A stretch of DNA of 64,000 bases from assembly GCA_002633005.1 (NCBI GenBank), contig NMRA01000472.1:105304-169303 (forward strand), given 5' to 3'. A model generated the notes under the pieces. The model did not search any database, was not told the origin of the DNA, and saw nothing but the letters and a program-made list of their open reading frames with translations. The position numbers were made by a program, and so were the translations under genes. The stretch is from Phoronis australis. Its lineage: Eukaryota; Phoronida; Phoronidae. Of the stretch, positions 1-11,182 are shown piece after piece (the stretch's first letter is position 1; every line of letters begins with the position of its first letter).

Positions 1-2104
1 CCAAACACTAAAACTGCACACATTTAAATCTTTTTTCATCCGTATAATTTTAATTACCAGGGTTAATTAATAAACTCACCATTTTCCTACGCTCTTACTG
101 TTTTATTTTTTTTGCGGCAGCCAAGGGGGGGGGGGCCCGGGTCCCCTGAGCCCCCCCCTAAATCCGCCTATGGGAACTGTTATACTACATTTGTGGACAT
201 CGTACGTGCTGCTCAGACTCGGGTGTTGCTCACTGCCAAATTTGCAACGAAAGGCACACTTGATGGGCCAAGAAGTCTACAAAGGATCAATGTTTACGTA
301 TCTTACAATAATTTATTTTTGAGGAGGTTAAAATTCGTTCTTACATTTAAGAAATAAGCTTAATGTACAGTTGACAACTTCTATCTTCCAAGAAGTGTAT
401 TACGGTGAGAACCGTCTACCAAAGGGTGGAAGTTCACGACAAAGGTAATAAAATGGGTTTTTATCGTGACGATTCTCTAAAAAAAAGCTTATCCCTGTTG
501 TTCAGCGGTAAAGTAATGCCATTATTCCTGAGTATGTAAAAATATTGTATTTATCGAAAGGACGCCGCTCGAGGAATTCGCGTACAGTCGAATTTGTACT
601 TAGACCCAGTACCATTGTAGAAACTAGACGGTTCCGATATATTCTGGCTTATGGTTGGTCATAAAAAAACGTCGAGTAGCTTACCAACGAAGGCATATCC
701 TTCTAACAAGGTTGCAGACTGGTCCGCTCCTCACAATAATTTTCTTTCAGTTTTGATTCCATATTAATGTCCGTTGGGTAACGGCTCCATATTAATGTCC
801 GTTGGGTAACGGCAATACATCACAATCTCACTGTCCGTGTTATTCATAGTAAATGGACTGCACTGATGCGACACCTATCAGGCTAGGCATCACACGAGAC
901 TTTCCAAATAAGGATGTCATTAAAGTCAGGAACTAGACCGCATTTTCTGCATGATTGTGGCTAATCTGCATGTCACAATGAAACTGTACCATTGTCGCAA
1001 AACGCGCTCAAGTTGAACATTGCGTAACCCGTAGAAATACAGCCATGAATGTGCTTTCACCTTTATTTCGAAAATGTGCGTTGACATCATTGCACTGGTT
1101 AGCTCATGGGTCCGGAAAAAAACAACTCAAAACCAACCCAAAAGCGCCTTAATTACTTAATACTATTTTCTCTGTGAATGTATCTGTTTGTTTACACATA
1201 CTTACGTAAGGAACAAGCTGAGACTAAGGTTTCATATTTGTAAGTGGTCTCAATAAAAATTGAGATGAGTAATGCAAAATAAACACCAAGGGTTGGATAT
1301 AAAAATAAAGTGACAAATGTCAAAATAATGACTATAAATGCATTTTTTAAATGCATTTATCGTCATTTAAAAAATTAATTCATCGTAATCTATTTTGCCT
1401 GGGGTACGGCACGAGCTATGTTGCAGAGTAAAACAAGATGAGGATTGAGAATAATGTCATTTATTATGACGTAAGTATAAGAACTAAATAAGACTCTGCA
1501 AAATGGGCATGGAAAAAACGCGATAATGGCAGTATGGGAACACTGACATGGCCCATCAGAGGAAGAGTAACCCAGGCAATAACAATGATACACTATGAAG
1601 AAATATACACAATCAACAAAGGTATAACTAAAGGTAGAATATAAAAGAAATAGAATATAAAATTCAACAATGGAAATAGCGTGAAAAGTACCTAGGACTA
1701 ATGACTAGAATTTGCAAAGGCTGCAATTACGGACCTTTGGGTTGCAGGCTGCAACAACAGACCTGCGCGGAGAGGAGGTAGGCTGCAACAACAGACCTGA
1801 CTTGGGTGGGAAAAACCTACATGGGATGAAACCACAGACCCAGTGTAGTGGAAAGAGGTTAAAAAGTATAAGTGAGAGAAATGAGGAGCTGCAACAACAG
1901 ACTCTCCGGGAGTTGAGCGAAGCTTGGTTAAGTGGTAAAAGAATACATGCGAATGTAGTTTTTTAGTGCATCAGACTTCCAGCGTCCCATGCGCTGGATC
2001 ACCGGTTCAGGGGATGCCAAGGTTGGTCGCTGAATTGGCTGCGCCTATGCGAAAGGTATGTGACTTGGTGTCAAGGCCTGCAAAGGAAACTACTTCAGGT
2101 CACG
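1..2104. other. No gene recognised; left end of window
   Basis: A C/G homopolymer patch lies at 125-170. There is an exact 28-bp tandem repeat at 758-813, and a short partly repeated segment at 1730-1830 in which GGCTGCAACAACAGACCT occurs twice. None of the open frames shows a recognisable domain. If the second calpain is real, this is part of its first intron. Confidence 0.5.
758..813. repeat. Exact 28-bp direct tandem repeat (2 copies)
   Basis: Two identical head-to-tail copies, 758-785 and 786-813, each beginning TCCATATTAATGTCC and ending GGGTAACGGC. No spacer and no mismatch. Confidence 0.9.
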
Positions 2105-3650
2105 CCTCCAAGAGGTGTGGCGGGATCGTTGTCGGATGAGGGATCAGCCAAGAACCCTGGGAAAAGGCGACCAAAAAACTGGAACGAGAAAGTGCATCAG
2201 CAACAACGCTAGTGAAGCCAGGGATATGTTTTTCCCGATCAAAAAGTTAAATGTAAGAGAGGAGATGACAAGACGACTTAGGGACATAATGGGGGTGTCG
2301 GGAAGAGGTCTAGCTGATAATGTCGACGACGGCACTGGTGTCTCACAGGAAGAGAATCTTGTTGTAGTCGAGCTTCGAGACCCACAGCTCAAGCGCTTTA
2401 GCAATAGGAAGAAGTTCCTTGAATGTGATGTGGTGGCTTTGAAGGTGCTCGGGCCACGAGCAGGCAAACCAGGAGGCCCCCAGCGTCGCGGCGAAGTTCC
2501 CGTTGGTGCCTGCAGCGTCGGAGTACAGTTTTATGTTGTCTGAACATGTCCATTCGTCGAATAGGAACAGTGTTTTCCTATTGAAGTCCAGGACGAAAAT
2601 TGACCAAGCCCTGAGGTCCACTCTGGCTTCTTTATTTAGAGTGACGAAGTGGTCTGGTCTCGAAATACCAATAGTTTGGTTGATGAAGGCGGCGCAGGGA
2701 GGCGCGGCCGGGCACGATGACGGAGCAGGCGAAGTTTAGTAGCCGAGGAGAAGGTCAGCAGCTTTGTCTATCTTGTACTGTGGGAGAGAAGAAATCATGG
2801 TCATGGAGTCGAGATGGATGCCGTAAATAATGATTGAGGTGGTCGGTTAAATCGTCTTGTCATGATTGATAGGGATGCCCACGGAGTCGCAGAGTGACAT
2901 GAATGCGGCGAGGTCCTTAGAGCACTTCGACGAGGATGGGGGACCCACGAAACAAAAGTCATCGAAGTAGTGAGATGCGCCGGCGACATTAAGCCTGTTT
3001 TCCATTGAATCGCAGAGACGACCTTTTCGATGATGGTGCAGCTGTAGGCATGGCCAAATGGTAAGCACTTGTTGTTGAAGTTGTTGGCTCAAGAGAGGCT
3101 TAAAAGGTGGTAGTCGTCAGGGTGAACCGGTACCATGCGAAAAGCGTCCTTGATGTCAGTCTTAGGCATGAGGGAGTTGTTTCCACACCGTTGAACGGGG
3201 CGGATAGCGTGAGTGATGGATTGGTAGTGGACTTGAGAGAATTGAGTGGGAATTAAGGGGCTAACTGAGTTAGAGTGACGAGATGGATATGACAAGTTAT
3301 GAATGAGACGAAAACTGTCAGGTTGCGAGTTAGGGACGAGGGCAAGGGGTGGCGTAGAGTAAAAGGGGCATGGAGGGGACGAGCATAACGACCCAGAAGA
3401 ACTTCGGTCTGTATTTTCGGAACAGTAACAGTATGGTTACGGAGAGCAGACGGGTGGTTGGTGGGGGGATTTGGGTGGCAGATCTGGAAGGTGCCGAGCC
3501 TGAAACCGAAAGAGAAACAATTTATGAGTTCTGTAGTCAAGAGGGTGTCTTAACCTTAAAGGAAAGGTTTAAGTTTGGTTACCTTTACAGGTGTCGGGAT
3601 GCCTGGCAGCAGAGCTGCCGGGCGCGGTGACGGTTTTGGTGACACAGAAG
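2105..3650 (-). pseudogene. DIRS-like (tyrosine-recombinase type) retrotransposon remnant: reverse transcriptase and RNase H
   Basis: Reading right to left on the minus strand: PSPRPAALLPGIPTPVKV, EVLLGRYARPLHAPF, a RLIHNLSYPS-type block, MPKTDIKDAFRMVPVHPDDY (RT motif 3), SHYFDDFCFVGPP (catalytic FDD), then RNase H blocks with LYSDAAGTNGNFAA, FKELLPIAKALELW and KHIPGFTSVVADALSR. The order and the HPDDYHLL / VGPP wording are typical of DIRS1-like elements. The frame shifts several times, so the copy is dead. No tyrosine recombinase or split repeats were recognised. It abuts the 3' end of the LINE at about 3650-3690. Confidence 0.8.
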
Positions 3651-3689
3651 CCACAACAGTGCTGTTATCGGCGTAGTATAAGGATTCTT

Positions 3690-5293
3690 GAGTTGTGTGC
3701 TTCCATTGAACTTCTTTTATAAATCGTGACCTAAGTTCACAATATCCCTTGCAAATCAACAGGAAATGGTATTCATCCTCTACAAGACCATCATTGCAAA
3801 GTAAACATCATCTATTATAGTATTCCACTTTCTCGTGTCAACCCACTTCCACTTGGTTGGAGCAACGTAACCGAGTAAACGCTTGAATAAGACTATTATG
3901 TAGCGGTATCTTACTTTAAAACGAGACTTCGCACGTGACACCTTGATTCAACCAAATTTCATGAAAACCGTATTTTGATAGCAATTGTCTAACAGAAGAT
4001 ACCCAAGTATTTCTCAGATTCCGATCTAAATCAGCTAACATGTCATAAGCCGCTTAAGCGTATAGCTAGGTGGCATTTTCATCAACTTCAGCATATATTT
4101 AACACATGTGACATAGTACTTTGCATAGATCGGATTTAATTCCACATTCGGTCAATACAGCTGCGTTTGAGCAGGTTTCCAACTCCACGAGCAGCAGTGC
4201 TGTAGTGGTAAAATTAGAGGTAAGTGGGCGCCCAAAGCCCACCGTATCACCTTGAACACTGAACGTAACTTACGGTGCGTAAGCGCTACGTGCCAAAAGG
4301 TAGTTGGCTGCGACTACGTGCGCCTACGCCCCACTACAGCACTGAAGAGCAGCTTCACAGAATTTAACATATACATTTTCAAGTCATTCATTTTCTTTGA
4401 ATAACCAGATTTCCGCACCGTAGCACAAATTTGGCACAACAATTTTATCAAACAGTTCAAGTGATAGGCTAAATGGTAATTCCGTGCACTGGTTTCTAAT
4501 TTTAGAGACAGACATAGCAGCTTTACTACCTTGACGTGCCAGAGTTTTAGTCCCTTTGGACCAAACTAATCTTGGTGTAAAAATATCCCAAGATATTTAT
4601 ACTGGGAGACAACCTCCACTAATTGATTTCCATGATACCACTTCTCATACGCTTGAGTGGTCCGCCATTTCTAAAAACAATGATCTTAGTGTGTTTTTCA
4701 GATTTAAACTCATGCCCCAAAAAGAGCTACAGTCATAAAGGCAGTTAAACATTCTTTGCAAATTAATTTGAGTGCTCGAACACAGAACCTTGTCATCAGC
4801 ATACAACAGCGATTTGACTTCTGGCGCATCTTCATTGACAAAAATCCTTCTAATGTTTTGGGCATTATCTAGGACTTCGATATATTCGTTACGATATATG
4901 ATAAGCAATAGTGGACTGACCATACACCCTTGTCTGGTGCCTACAAAACAGTAAAAAAGTTGATTAACCCTTCTCGAGTCCACGTAATTTGCTGTACACA
5001 GATTTCAGGACTTTAAGTACGTTACCATCTACACCATTTTTTTGCAATCTATACCGGAATAGCGTATAAGGAACTCTGTCAAACGCCTTCGAAAAGTCGA
5101 CAAAAGCACAATAAAAACGACCCCCGTCTTAGTGATATATTGTTGGCACATGGTCTGAAACGTAAACATTTGATCCTGGATGCAATACCTCTTGCGGAAT
5201 CCCGCCTGTGATTCCCGAAGTTCGTCATTTGCCTCAGCCTAGGTGCTAAGCAGGTTATTCAAAAGTTTGGTGAATAACTTTCCTGCTGCTGAC
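3690..5293 (-). pseudogene. LINE (non-LTR retrotransposon), downstream part: RT core and C-terminal region
   Basis: Minus-strand fragments in order: GISLLSAAGKLFTKLLNN interrupted at 5293 by the LTR element, ESQAGFRKRYCIQDQMFTF, AFVDFSKAFDRVP (RT motif A), VGTRQGCMVSPLL, PEVKSLLYADDKVLCSS (catalytic YADD) and FWGMSLNL, then a C-terminal part reaching a YCELRSRFIKEVQW block near 3700. Stops and frameshifts break the frame. A 150-bp inverted-repeat element sits inside it at 4195-4344. Confidence 0.8.
4195..4344. mobile_element. Small inverted-repeat (MITE-like) element inside the LINE
   Basis: A 14-bp perfect terminal inverted repeat, CAGTGCTGTAGTGG at 4195-4208 and its complement at 4331-4344, encloses about 120 bp of GC-rich sequence unlike the LINE around it. 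The flanks both read GAGCAG-like. No coding capacity. Confidence 0.6.
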
Positions 5294-5417
5294 TGTTATG
5301 TTTTTGTAATAGAATATAGCTGAAACTTATAAATAAAAGAAATGTAAAATATATTGACATTAATTAATAATGACGTTACAAAAGGATGACGTCATAGAAA
5401 ATTATAACATCACAACA
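5294..5417 (-). repeat. 3' LTR of the Gypsy-like element
   Basis: 124 bp, TG...CA, direct repeat of 7727-7846. One CRE-like site is mutated here (TGACGTTA) compared with the other LTR. It is preceded on the minus strand by a polypurine tract, as expected at the 3' LTR. Confidence 0.88.
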
Positions 5418-5824
5418 CCTCCCCGCCTTATTGAGCGAAAGCTTGTCTTTTTTAATCTCTCGGACCTTCTCAAGTTGTGTGACCCATATTCATTTCCCGT
5501 TGGAAGTCGTGGGTTTGGGCGCTTCTTTTCGGGTATCATCCATGGATGAATAGCTGCTTTCGGTGATCTGTTTTGATGTTCAGCACAAGCCGTGCAATGA
5601 CGTACCAGTTCTTCATTATCCTCGTTAATATGTGGCCAATAAACCACTGTCCGTGCTAGTTGCTTCATTATCTGAATTCCGAAATGGCCAATATGAAGCA
5701 GATCCAACACCTGTTTTCGTAATCTCTTTGGAATAACTATCCGTGCACCATAAACAAGACATCCATCTTCTGTGGTCAAGGTATTTTTCAATTTTCTGAA
5801 ATATTTCATATCTTCGGAATCCAT
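5402..5824 (-). pseudogene. Gypsy-like integrase zinc-binding domain, truncated
   Basis: It encodes GCLVYGARIVIPKRLRKQVL, LHIGHFGIQIMKQLARTVVY and HCTACAEHQNRSPKAA: the H2C2 integrase N-terminal domain. The DDE catalytic core expected next is missing; the frame jumps to a basic C-terminal tail (NLRRSERLKKTSF) and runs to the LTR. Confidence 0.8.
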
Positions 5825-6654
5825 GGAAACTGGCCAGTTGTATGGTGCAGTTGTAGACTTACTTGCTTAACAGAACAGACCACATTCACGTCTGCTTGTC
5901 CTTCCTCCCTGTCTAATTTTGGATCCTTACCGCAGGGTTAGCGACTCAGTGCATCTGCATTAGAATGATCAGATGTTTTTCGATACTCTATTGTGTATTC
6001 ATACTGGCTTAGATGTAACGCCCATCTTGCTAGTCGATTAGCAGCCATAGCTGGAACTCCTTCAGTTGATCCGAAAATAGAAACTAAAGGTTTGTGATCA
6101 GTTATCAAAATGAAACGTCTTCCGAAAAGAAATTGGTGAAATTTCTTTAGTGCGAAAACAATTGCCAGAACATCACGTTGAATTTAACTGTACCTCCTTT
6201 GAGTGTCCGGGAGAATCTTTGAAACATTGGCAATCGGACGTTCACTACCATCAGGATAGCAGTGAAATAGAACGGCTCCAATCCCAACATTAGAAGCCTC
6301 ACATGAAATTCCCAACTGTTGTTTAGGATCGTAATGAGCCAGAACTGCATCTGTACACAGTATTTCTTTTAAACGCTGAAAACTGCATTCTCCTCAGCTC
6401 CCCATTTCCATGGCTCATCTTTCCGCGTCAAATGGCTCAGAGGAGCAATCAAGGTAGCTAAGTTAGGAATGAACGTAGATGGGAAACATCTGATGGGGAT
6501 GGCATTTCAAAACAGCATCAACTTTGTTACCTTTATTAAAGGAGAACAGTAAAACAGACTGCGTGTGAAACCAATGACGTAATTGGGTAACTTCAACTTC
6601 TGCAGACAGGTGTCAGGTAACGCAACGTGCCATTATCGAGTAGAACTACTCGAT

Positions 6655-7077
6655 CTAAAATGATACAAAAAAGTTGTTTTTTTTTCGGTGGCTTGCTCCT
6701 TTAATGCCATCACGTGAAAGCATGTGACCTAAGTATTCTACAATTTGCTGACCAAGTGAGCATTTTTCCAAGCGACATCTTATTCCATTGTCAGGTTCAG
6801 GTTTGAATAGGTCTGGAAATTCATCGCAGATGATTTTACAAGCGTACTGAAACTCTACATCCCTTTTCTTGTCCTCAAGACAAACAACACCAACTTTGTC
6901 ATTTTGGTTGTCATCCCGCAAAGTAGAATTGCTACAGAGTGCGGTGACGTCAATCTTTAGCTGTCGAACTGCCGTTCGGCCAACAACATTCAAATCATGT
7001 TTGCTTACTACTAATTCAATATTTGCTGTATGCTGCGAATTGGACTGTAATGTTGCGTTTGTACTGAAAATTCCCAA
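6655..7077 (-). pseudogene. Gypsy-like pol remnant (protease/RT with internal deletion)
   Basis: An open minus-strand stretch contains FPDLFKPEP, typical of the region before RT, followed almost at once by CRLEKCSLGQQIVEYLGHML and SRDGIK, which belong to the end of the RT palm. The catalytic RT centre (YxDD) that should lie between is absent, a clean internal deletion. RNase H-like fragments follow at 5940-6350 in broken frames. Confidence 0.72.
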
Positions 7078-7219
7078 AACTGGTAATGGTTTTTCATTTG
7101 CCGCGAAATACTAACTGTGTGATGGAGATAAAACAGGTTTTCCAAGTTTAAACCAAACCTTATCCGAAATGAAATTGTCCGGTGATCCAGTATCTACGTC
7201 AAATGTCTGTTTTTGCCGC

Positions 7220-7700
7220 TTATGTGAACAACAATCTGAATTGGATCTCGATCCGAAATGTGATTAACTTTCGCTTAGACATACAGCCTTTCTTGTGACA
7301 GAAACGGCATTCAGTCTTTTTAAAACGACAATCCATTGCCGCGTGGTCTTTTTTTCCACAACGGGGACATATTCCCTTTGGAAAAATTCTAAACTTCTGT
7401 GCTATGCCCTGCCTGCTTTCTTCCCTCCATTCCTTTTGTAACTTAAGCACTGGATCTCCGTAAATCTTTTCTTTTGCAACTATGGCTTTCTTAAAAGATA
7501 ATTCGTCATCTTTGGAATCTGGACCAATAATCCTTCCAGAGTTCCATTGAACTGTCGAACGCACCAAAAGTTGGCGTACACGTCGTTGGTTGGTGCATCA
7601 ACCTTCTAGTGATCATCTCAGCAAAACGCTGATGATTCTCTTGCTGTTGGTTGATTTGTTGTTGTAATAACGAAATAATGCCAGCCAACTCACCCATTTT
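7220..7700 (-). pseudogene. Gypsy-like gag remnant
   Basis: The minus-strand frame begins MGELAGIISLLQQQINQQQE near 7700, continues through GAFDSSMELWKDYWSRFQ, and after a frame shift reaches CPRCGKKDHAAMDCRFKKTE and CRFCHKKG, two nucleocapsid-type zinc knuckles. The capsid middle is deleted between these parts. Confidence 0.75.
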
Positions 7701-7726
7701 TATATCCTGCAAACGACGCCAAAATC

Positions 7727-7846
7727 TGTTATGTTTTTGTAATAGAAAGAAGCGGAAACGCATAAAAGAAATGTAAAATATATTGACAGGAATTAATAAT
7801 GACGTCACAAAAGGATGACGTCATAGAAAACTATAACATCGCAACA
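7727..7846 (-). repeat. 5' LTR of the Gypsy-like element
   Basis: 120 bp, bounded by TG...CA, closely matching 5294-5417. It contains two TGACGTCA-type sites about 12 bases apart, a CRE-like motif, and TATAAAAG-poor AT-rich sequence. Differences from the other LTR (several substitutions and small indels) show the insertion is not recent. Confidence 0.88.
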
Positions 7847-7851
7847 CTGAC

Positions 7852-8420
7852 AACAACGAGATGCCTCTATGATTGTTCTCGTCTTCAACGTTACCCTGTT
7901 TGAATACTATAGGCACAAAATTATTGCGTCACACCAGCCCTGTGGGCATTGACCTGTAGCGAGAATTACATGGAAAAGCAGGAATAATCGCTACCCTTGT
8001 ACTCTTCAACATCAAACACAACATGATCAATGTCGGCTGCTTTGCCGTTTGGAAGATCCATTATAGTGCAGTCAATTTCCTCACATGAGAAACAAGTGTT
8101 CATATCAGTGGGTATTTTTTCGTCTACAGCATCACAATAATTGTCATGATTTTCTTGTTGTCTTACGACCGCATTTGACATAGTGTCGTTCGGTTACACC
8201 CGTTCATTGAGCAACAAATTAAAATCTGAAATATGTTGAAATAGACTTGTTGACACGATCAAAACATGTGGCTGGAACTCGCTATGTTTATCACTATGAC
8301 TCCTACCGTTTACAATATGCATATTTAAGACACAACACACCTCAATTACAGTTTTGCCAGAATTATTTACTGTTTCATCTTTAGACATATCACAGTCTAT
8401 AGCAAATGGACGGGTAGATG
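7852..8420 (-). pseudogene. LINE, upstream part: end of endonuclease and start of RT
   Basis: This is the continuation of the LINE at 3690-5293 on the other side of the LTR element. Minus-strand fragments: SKDETVNNSGKTVIEVCC with NMHIVNGRSHSDKH (endonuclease end), CEEIDCTIMDLPNGKAADID (linker before RT), and the NNHRGISLLS block cut at the insertion point. It appears internally deleted. No 5' end was identified; similarity fades near 8420. Confidence 0.7.
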
Positions 8421-11017
8421 ACGACTAAACGATCCACCCTCCTAGCGATGATAGCCACGAAAGTAAGTGCAAGTCCCAGTCACAGTGCAACCATGCGAAC
8501 GATTGGGAACAAAAATGAAAAGCTAAAGCGGTGCGAGATATTTGACAAGACACGTATTGTGTGTAAATTTCATATCAGTTGGTCTAGCAACGGGACTTGT
8601 GTGTCGTGAACAAACAAGAAAAAACCAAGCACGCAGCAAAAAATGACTACAGAGAGACTTGCCGAGTTTCATTACACCAAGTACCGAAACAAAGTATTGT
8701 CATTTACATTTAATCAATGAACTGGCAGAGCTTAAAATCTGTATTGACAACTACAACGGGTTTAATTTACGATGCTCAATGAGTCATGTGCTGTGTTTTA
8801 GTACATACGGGCTCTACCGACATTCCCTGGAAACTTTGAAAGGTACGTTTACTACGGAGACCCCCGAAGTGACACGAAAGAAAAAATATCTTGTTCCCAC
8901 AAGTACCTATTTCGTGGAAGCCTGTTACAAACTCACTTCTTAAGTTTTGTATCTCGTTCCCACGAATCGAGCTACGCGACAATGAGTCACTAAGTCACTT
9001 TCTACACTTTCCACGACTTACGTTAGTAGTGGAATCGAGACACTTAGTCGTGAGAATGAATTAGTAACTCGTTTTCAAGAGATTTTTTCTTTATGTAACT
9101 TAGGCCACTCCGTAGTTTATCAAATCACGCGAATGATGTTACTGCCAGTGCACTCAGTTCTAACTAATTCTGTTTCTCCGGACTCGGATAACAAAGCCCA
9201 AAACCCAGTAAAACGAATAATGTATTTTTATTGTTACTGGTGAATGATCCCGCTTTACAAAAGTACAATTGAGAAGTAGGTGGCATTCGATCATAAAATC
9301 TGCAGTATGGATCATAGCGGTCACAGTCCATGCAAACATTTATTTAAATTGCAACAACCAGCAGTCGCCCTCACACGACTGCAAAGTTACTAAGTTAAAC
9401 CAAGCGTTACTATCAAACTGACAAATCTATCTCGTTAAGACATAAATTGAAATTAAGTTTGTTTTCCTAGCCCGACCGAAAGTATGTTAGCACAACTGAA
9501 AATATTTTATTTAATATCTGACAAAAGAAATATTTTTTCAGTTGTACAAGTAAATGCGGCATACAGTAACCAATTTGGCTGTTCAAATCACATCTTGTGA
9601 GGACTTTTGAAGTAGAGTTAAAAGGGCATCCAAATGTTTCTGGGCGTAAGTAAGACTAGCGGCGTTAGATTTGGGGACTCCGCATACAGCACAAGAGGCA
9701 CGAAGCTACTGTCAACAAATTCCAGTCGGAGCGGTATGGGACCAATTGCAATGCCTTCCAAGGTGTGTCTATATGGAAAATCTTACCGGAGGAAATTAGA
9801 CTTGTAAAAAGTGGTTTTCAAAACTTCAGCCTCGCATCGTGTGTAAAACATCAACTGCAAATGCTAAGGTGACAGAATGTAGAATTCTATACTTGTGACC
9901 ACTTCCTCCGCTCACATTTCTATTTGTTATTGGCATTTTTGGCATTATAAATACCATTTACTAAAGATTTATAAATCATATCGGTTACTAGTAGATGTGC
10001 TACCGTTTTCTTTGATATATTTTCCATGCCGACGTAAAATAAAGGTTTTACTTCAAGACTCACTTGGTACTTTAAACAAAAAAAAACGAAGCATCCCCCG
10101 ATGAACGAGGTTAAAACTGTCGAAAGACAACTAACTGAAATTGATGTGGAAACTGATATGAACGCTAACGAATTGTCTTAATATTGGTGATGGTGTCATT
10201 CCGCGCGTGATCTCTCCAAAACTCCTCTGTGTCGCCATTGACAATAAGTTAATATTCCATAAATATATGGTGACGAACTGAACTACGCGCCAAAGTAGGC
10301 AAGCATCTTTGGATCAATATTATATCGACTCCGCAATTTTCTTCTTGATCAGGAAACAAAATTGAATATCGCGCTTTTATTATGTCGAAGAAAATGGAAA
10401 GATTCAGTTTCGTGCCCTTAATAAGTTGACGTATAATGATCTACGGTCTGGATGTTCAACTTTGCTGTTCAGGACATGGAAGCACNAAAACGGGGCCACT
10501 AGGTTCAGGCCTACGAATTGTACATCTGCGCCGATTTCCTCAGTGTGTCCTTTGTGGACTTTTGAGTCGTTTACTCGGACTTTTTTTTACTGAGGTGGAC
10601 CTTTTTGCCCAATTCGCCCCGAGCCCCCCCCCGTGGGTGCCCCCATGCAGGACAAACGCCGTTCCATTAGTTCATAGACACTTGGGTCCGTAATAAAAGT
10701 CTTCAAACACATTCAACACATAGACCCTGTAGCTGATGTGGTGGCCATGCGGCATAGCAAACCACGTTTCATTTGAGTCGTACTTCTTTATTTTGTTCAG
10801 TATTTTAGCCGCATGCGCGAGTGATTAATGATTTTGCGTGTATTCTGTAGTAAGATATGGTTTTGCTCGAAAAAGCGACTTGATATCAAAAGTTCAACAC
10901 GTAAATATTTACAGCACGAGTCTACATGTTAGGTGGTTAAACGGTGGGTCCTTGTCACGATGGCCTGAGGAATGTTTCAATTGTTAATGTTAGTCGTGCA
11001 TCTCACACAAAACTTAC
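8421..11017. other. No gene recognised between the LINE and the second calpain exon
   Basis: AT-rich sequence with a lone N at 10486, an imperfect inverted repeat near 9487-9550 (ACAACTGAAAATATT-type arms) and C/T runs near 10570-10640. Open frames on either strand are short and lack domain signatures. No calpain exon 2 was found here. Confidence 0.5.
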
Positions 11018-11182
11018 CGAAGGCCTTTTCCAAATAAATGACTGTCCTCCTGGAAGTACTTTCTTTTTAAAGACAGAAGAGTCTATTGTAGGAAATTCAG
11101 GATCCTCGAACAAGCAGTTTTTATCTTTGCATTGTTTACGGATCTCCGAAGGGATCTGACCGTTAAAGTATTCGTACGCCAT
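11018..11182 (-). CDS. First coding exon of a second, tandem calpain gene (partial gene, 55 aa)
   Basis: The ATG at 11182 is preceded two codons upstream by an in-frame TAA. The exon encodes MAYEYFNGQIPSEIRKQCKD, then the calpain block [19 protein letters not shown], then FIWKRPS, and ends at a consensus donor TCG|GTAAGT in phase 0. Length, motif order and phase match the end of exon 1 of the complete calpain at 14942-62145, but the tail is short and not Ser/Gly-rich. No exon 2 (expected 70 nt coding a GGASRFD-type motif) was found to the left, so the gene must continue beyond base 1 or be broken. The frame is clean, with no stops or shifts. Confidence 0.82.

Larger units (their letters stand above)
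5294..7846 (-). mobile_element. Gypsy-like LTR retrotransposon, internally deleted, inserted in the LINE
   Basis: Two direct LTRs (5294-5417 and 7727-7846) bound the element, with CTGAC on both sides (5289-5293 and 7847-7851) as a 5-bp target duplication. Removing it restores the LINE reading frame block GISLLSAAGKLF. On the minus strand it holds a gag start, zinc knuckles (CPRCGKKDHAAMDC), a protease/RT remnant and an integrase zinc-finger domain. Most of the RT and the integrase core are missing, so it cannot move by itself. A purine run AAGGCGGGGAGG adjoins the 3' LTR, and a TGGCG primer-site-like sequence lies inside the 5' LTR. Confidence 0.9.

Noticed and set aside
2115-2543. 142-codon plus-strand open frame at the left end
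   Set aside because: It lies antisense to the RNase H part of the DIRS-like remnant, which explains the open frame.
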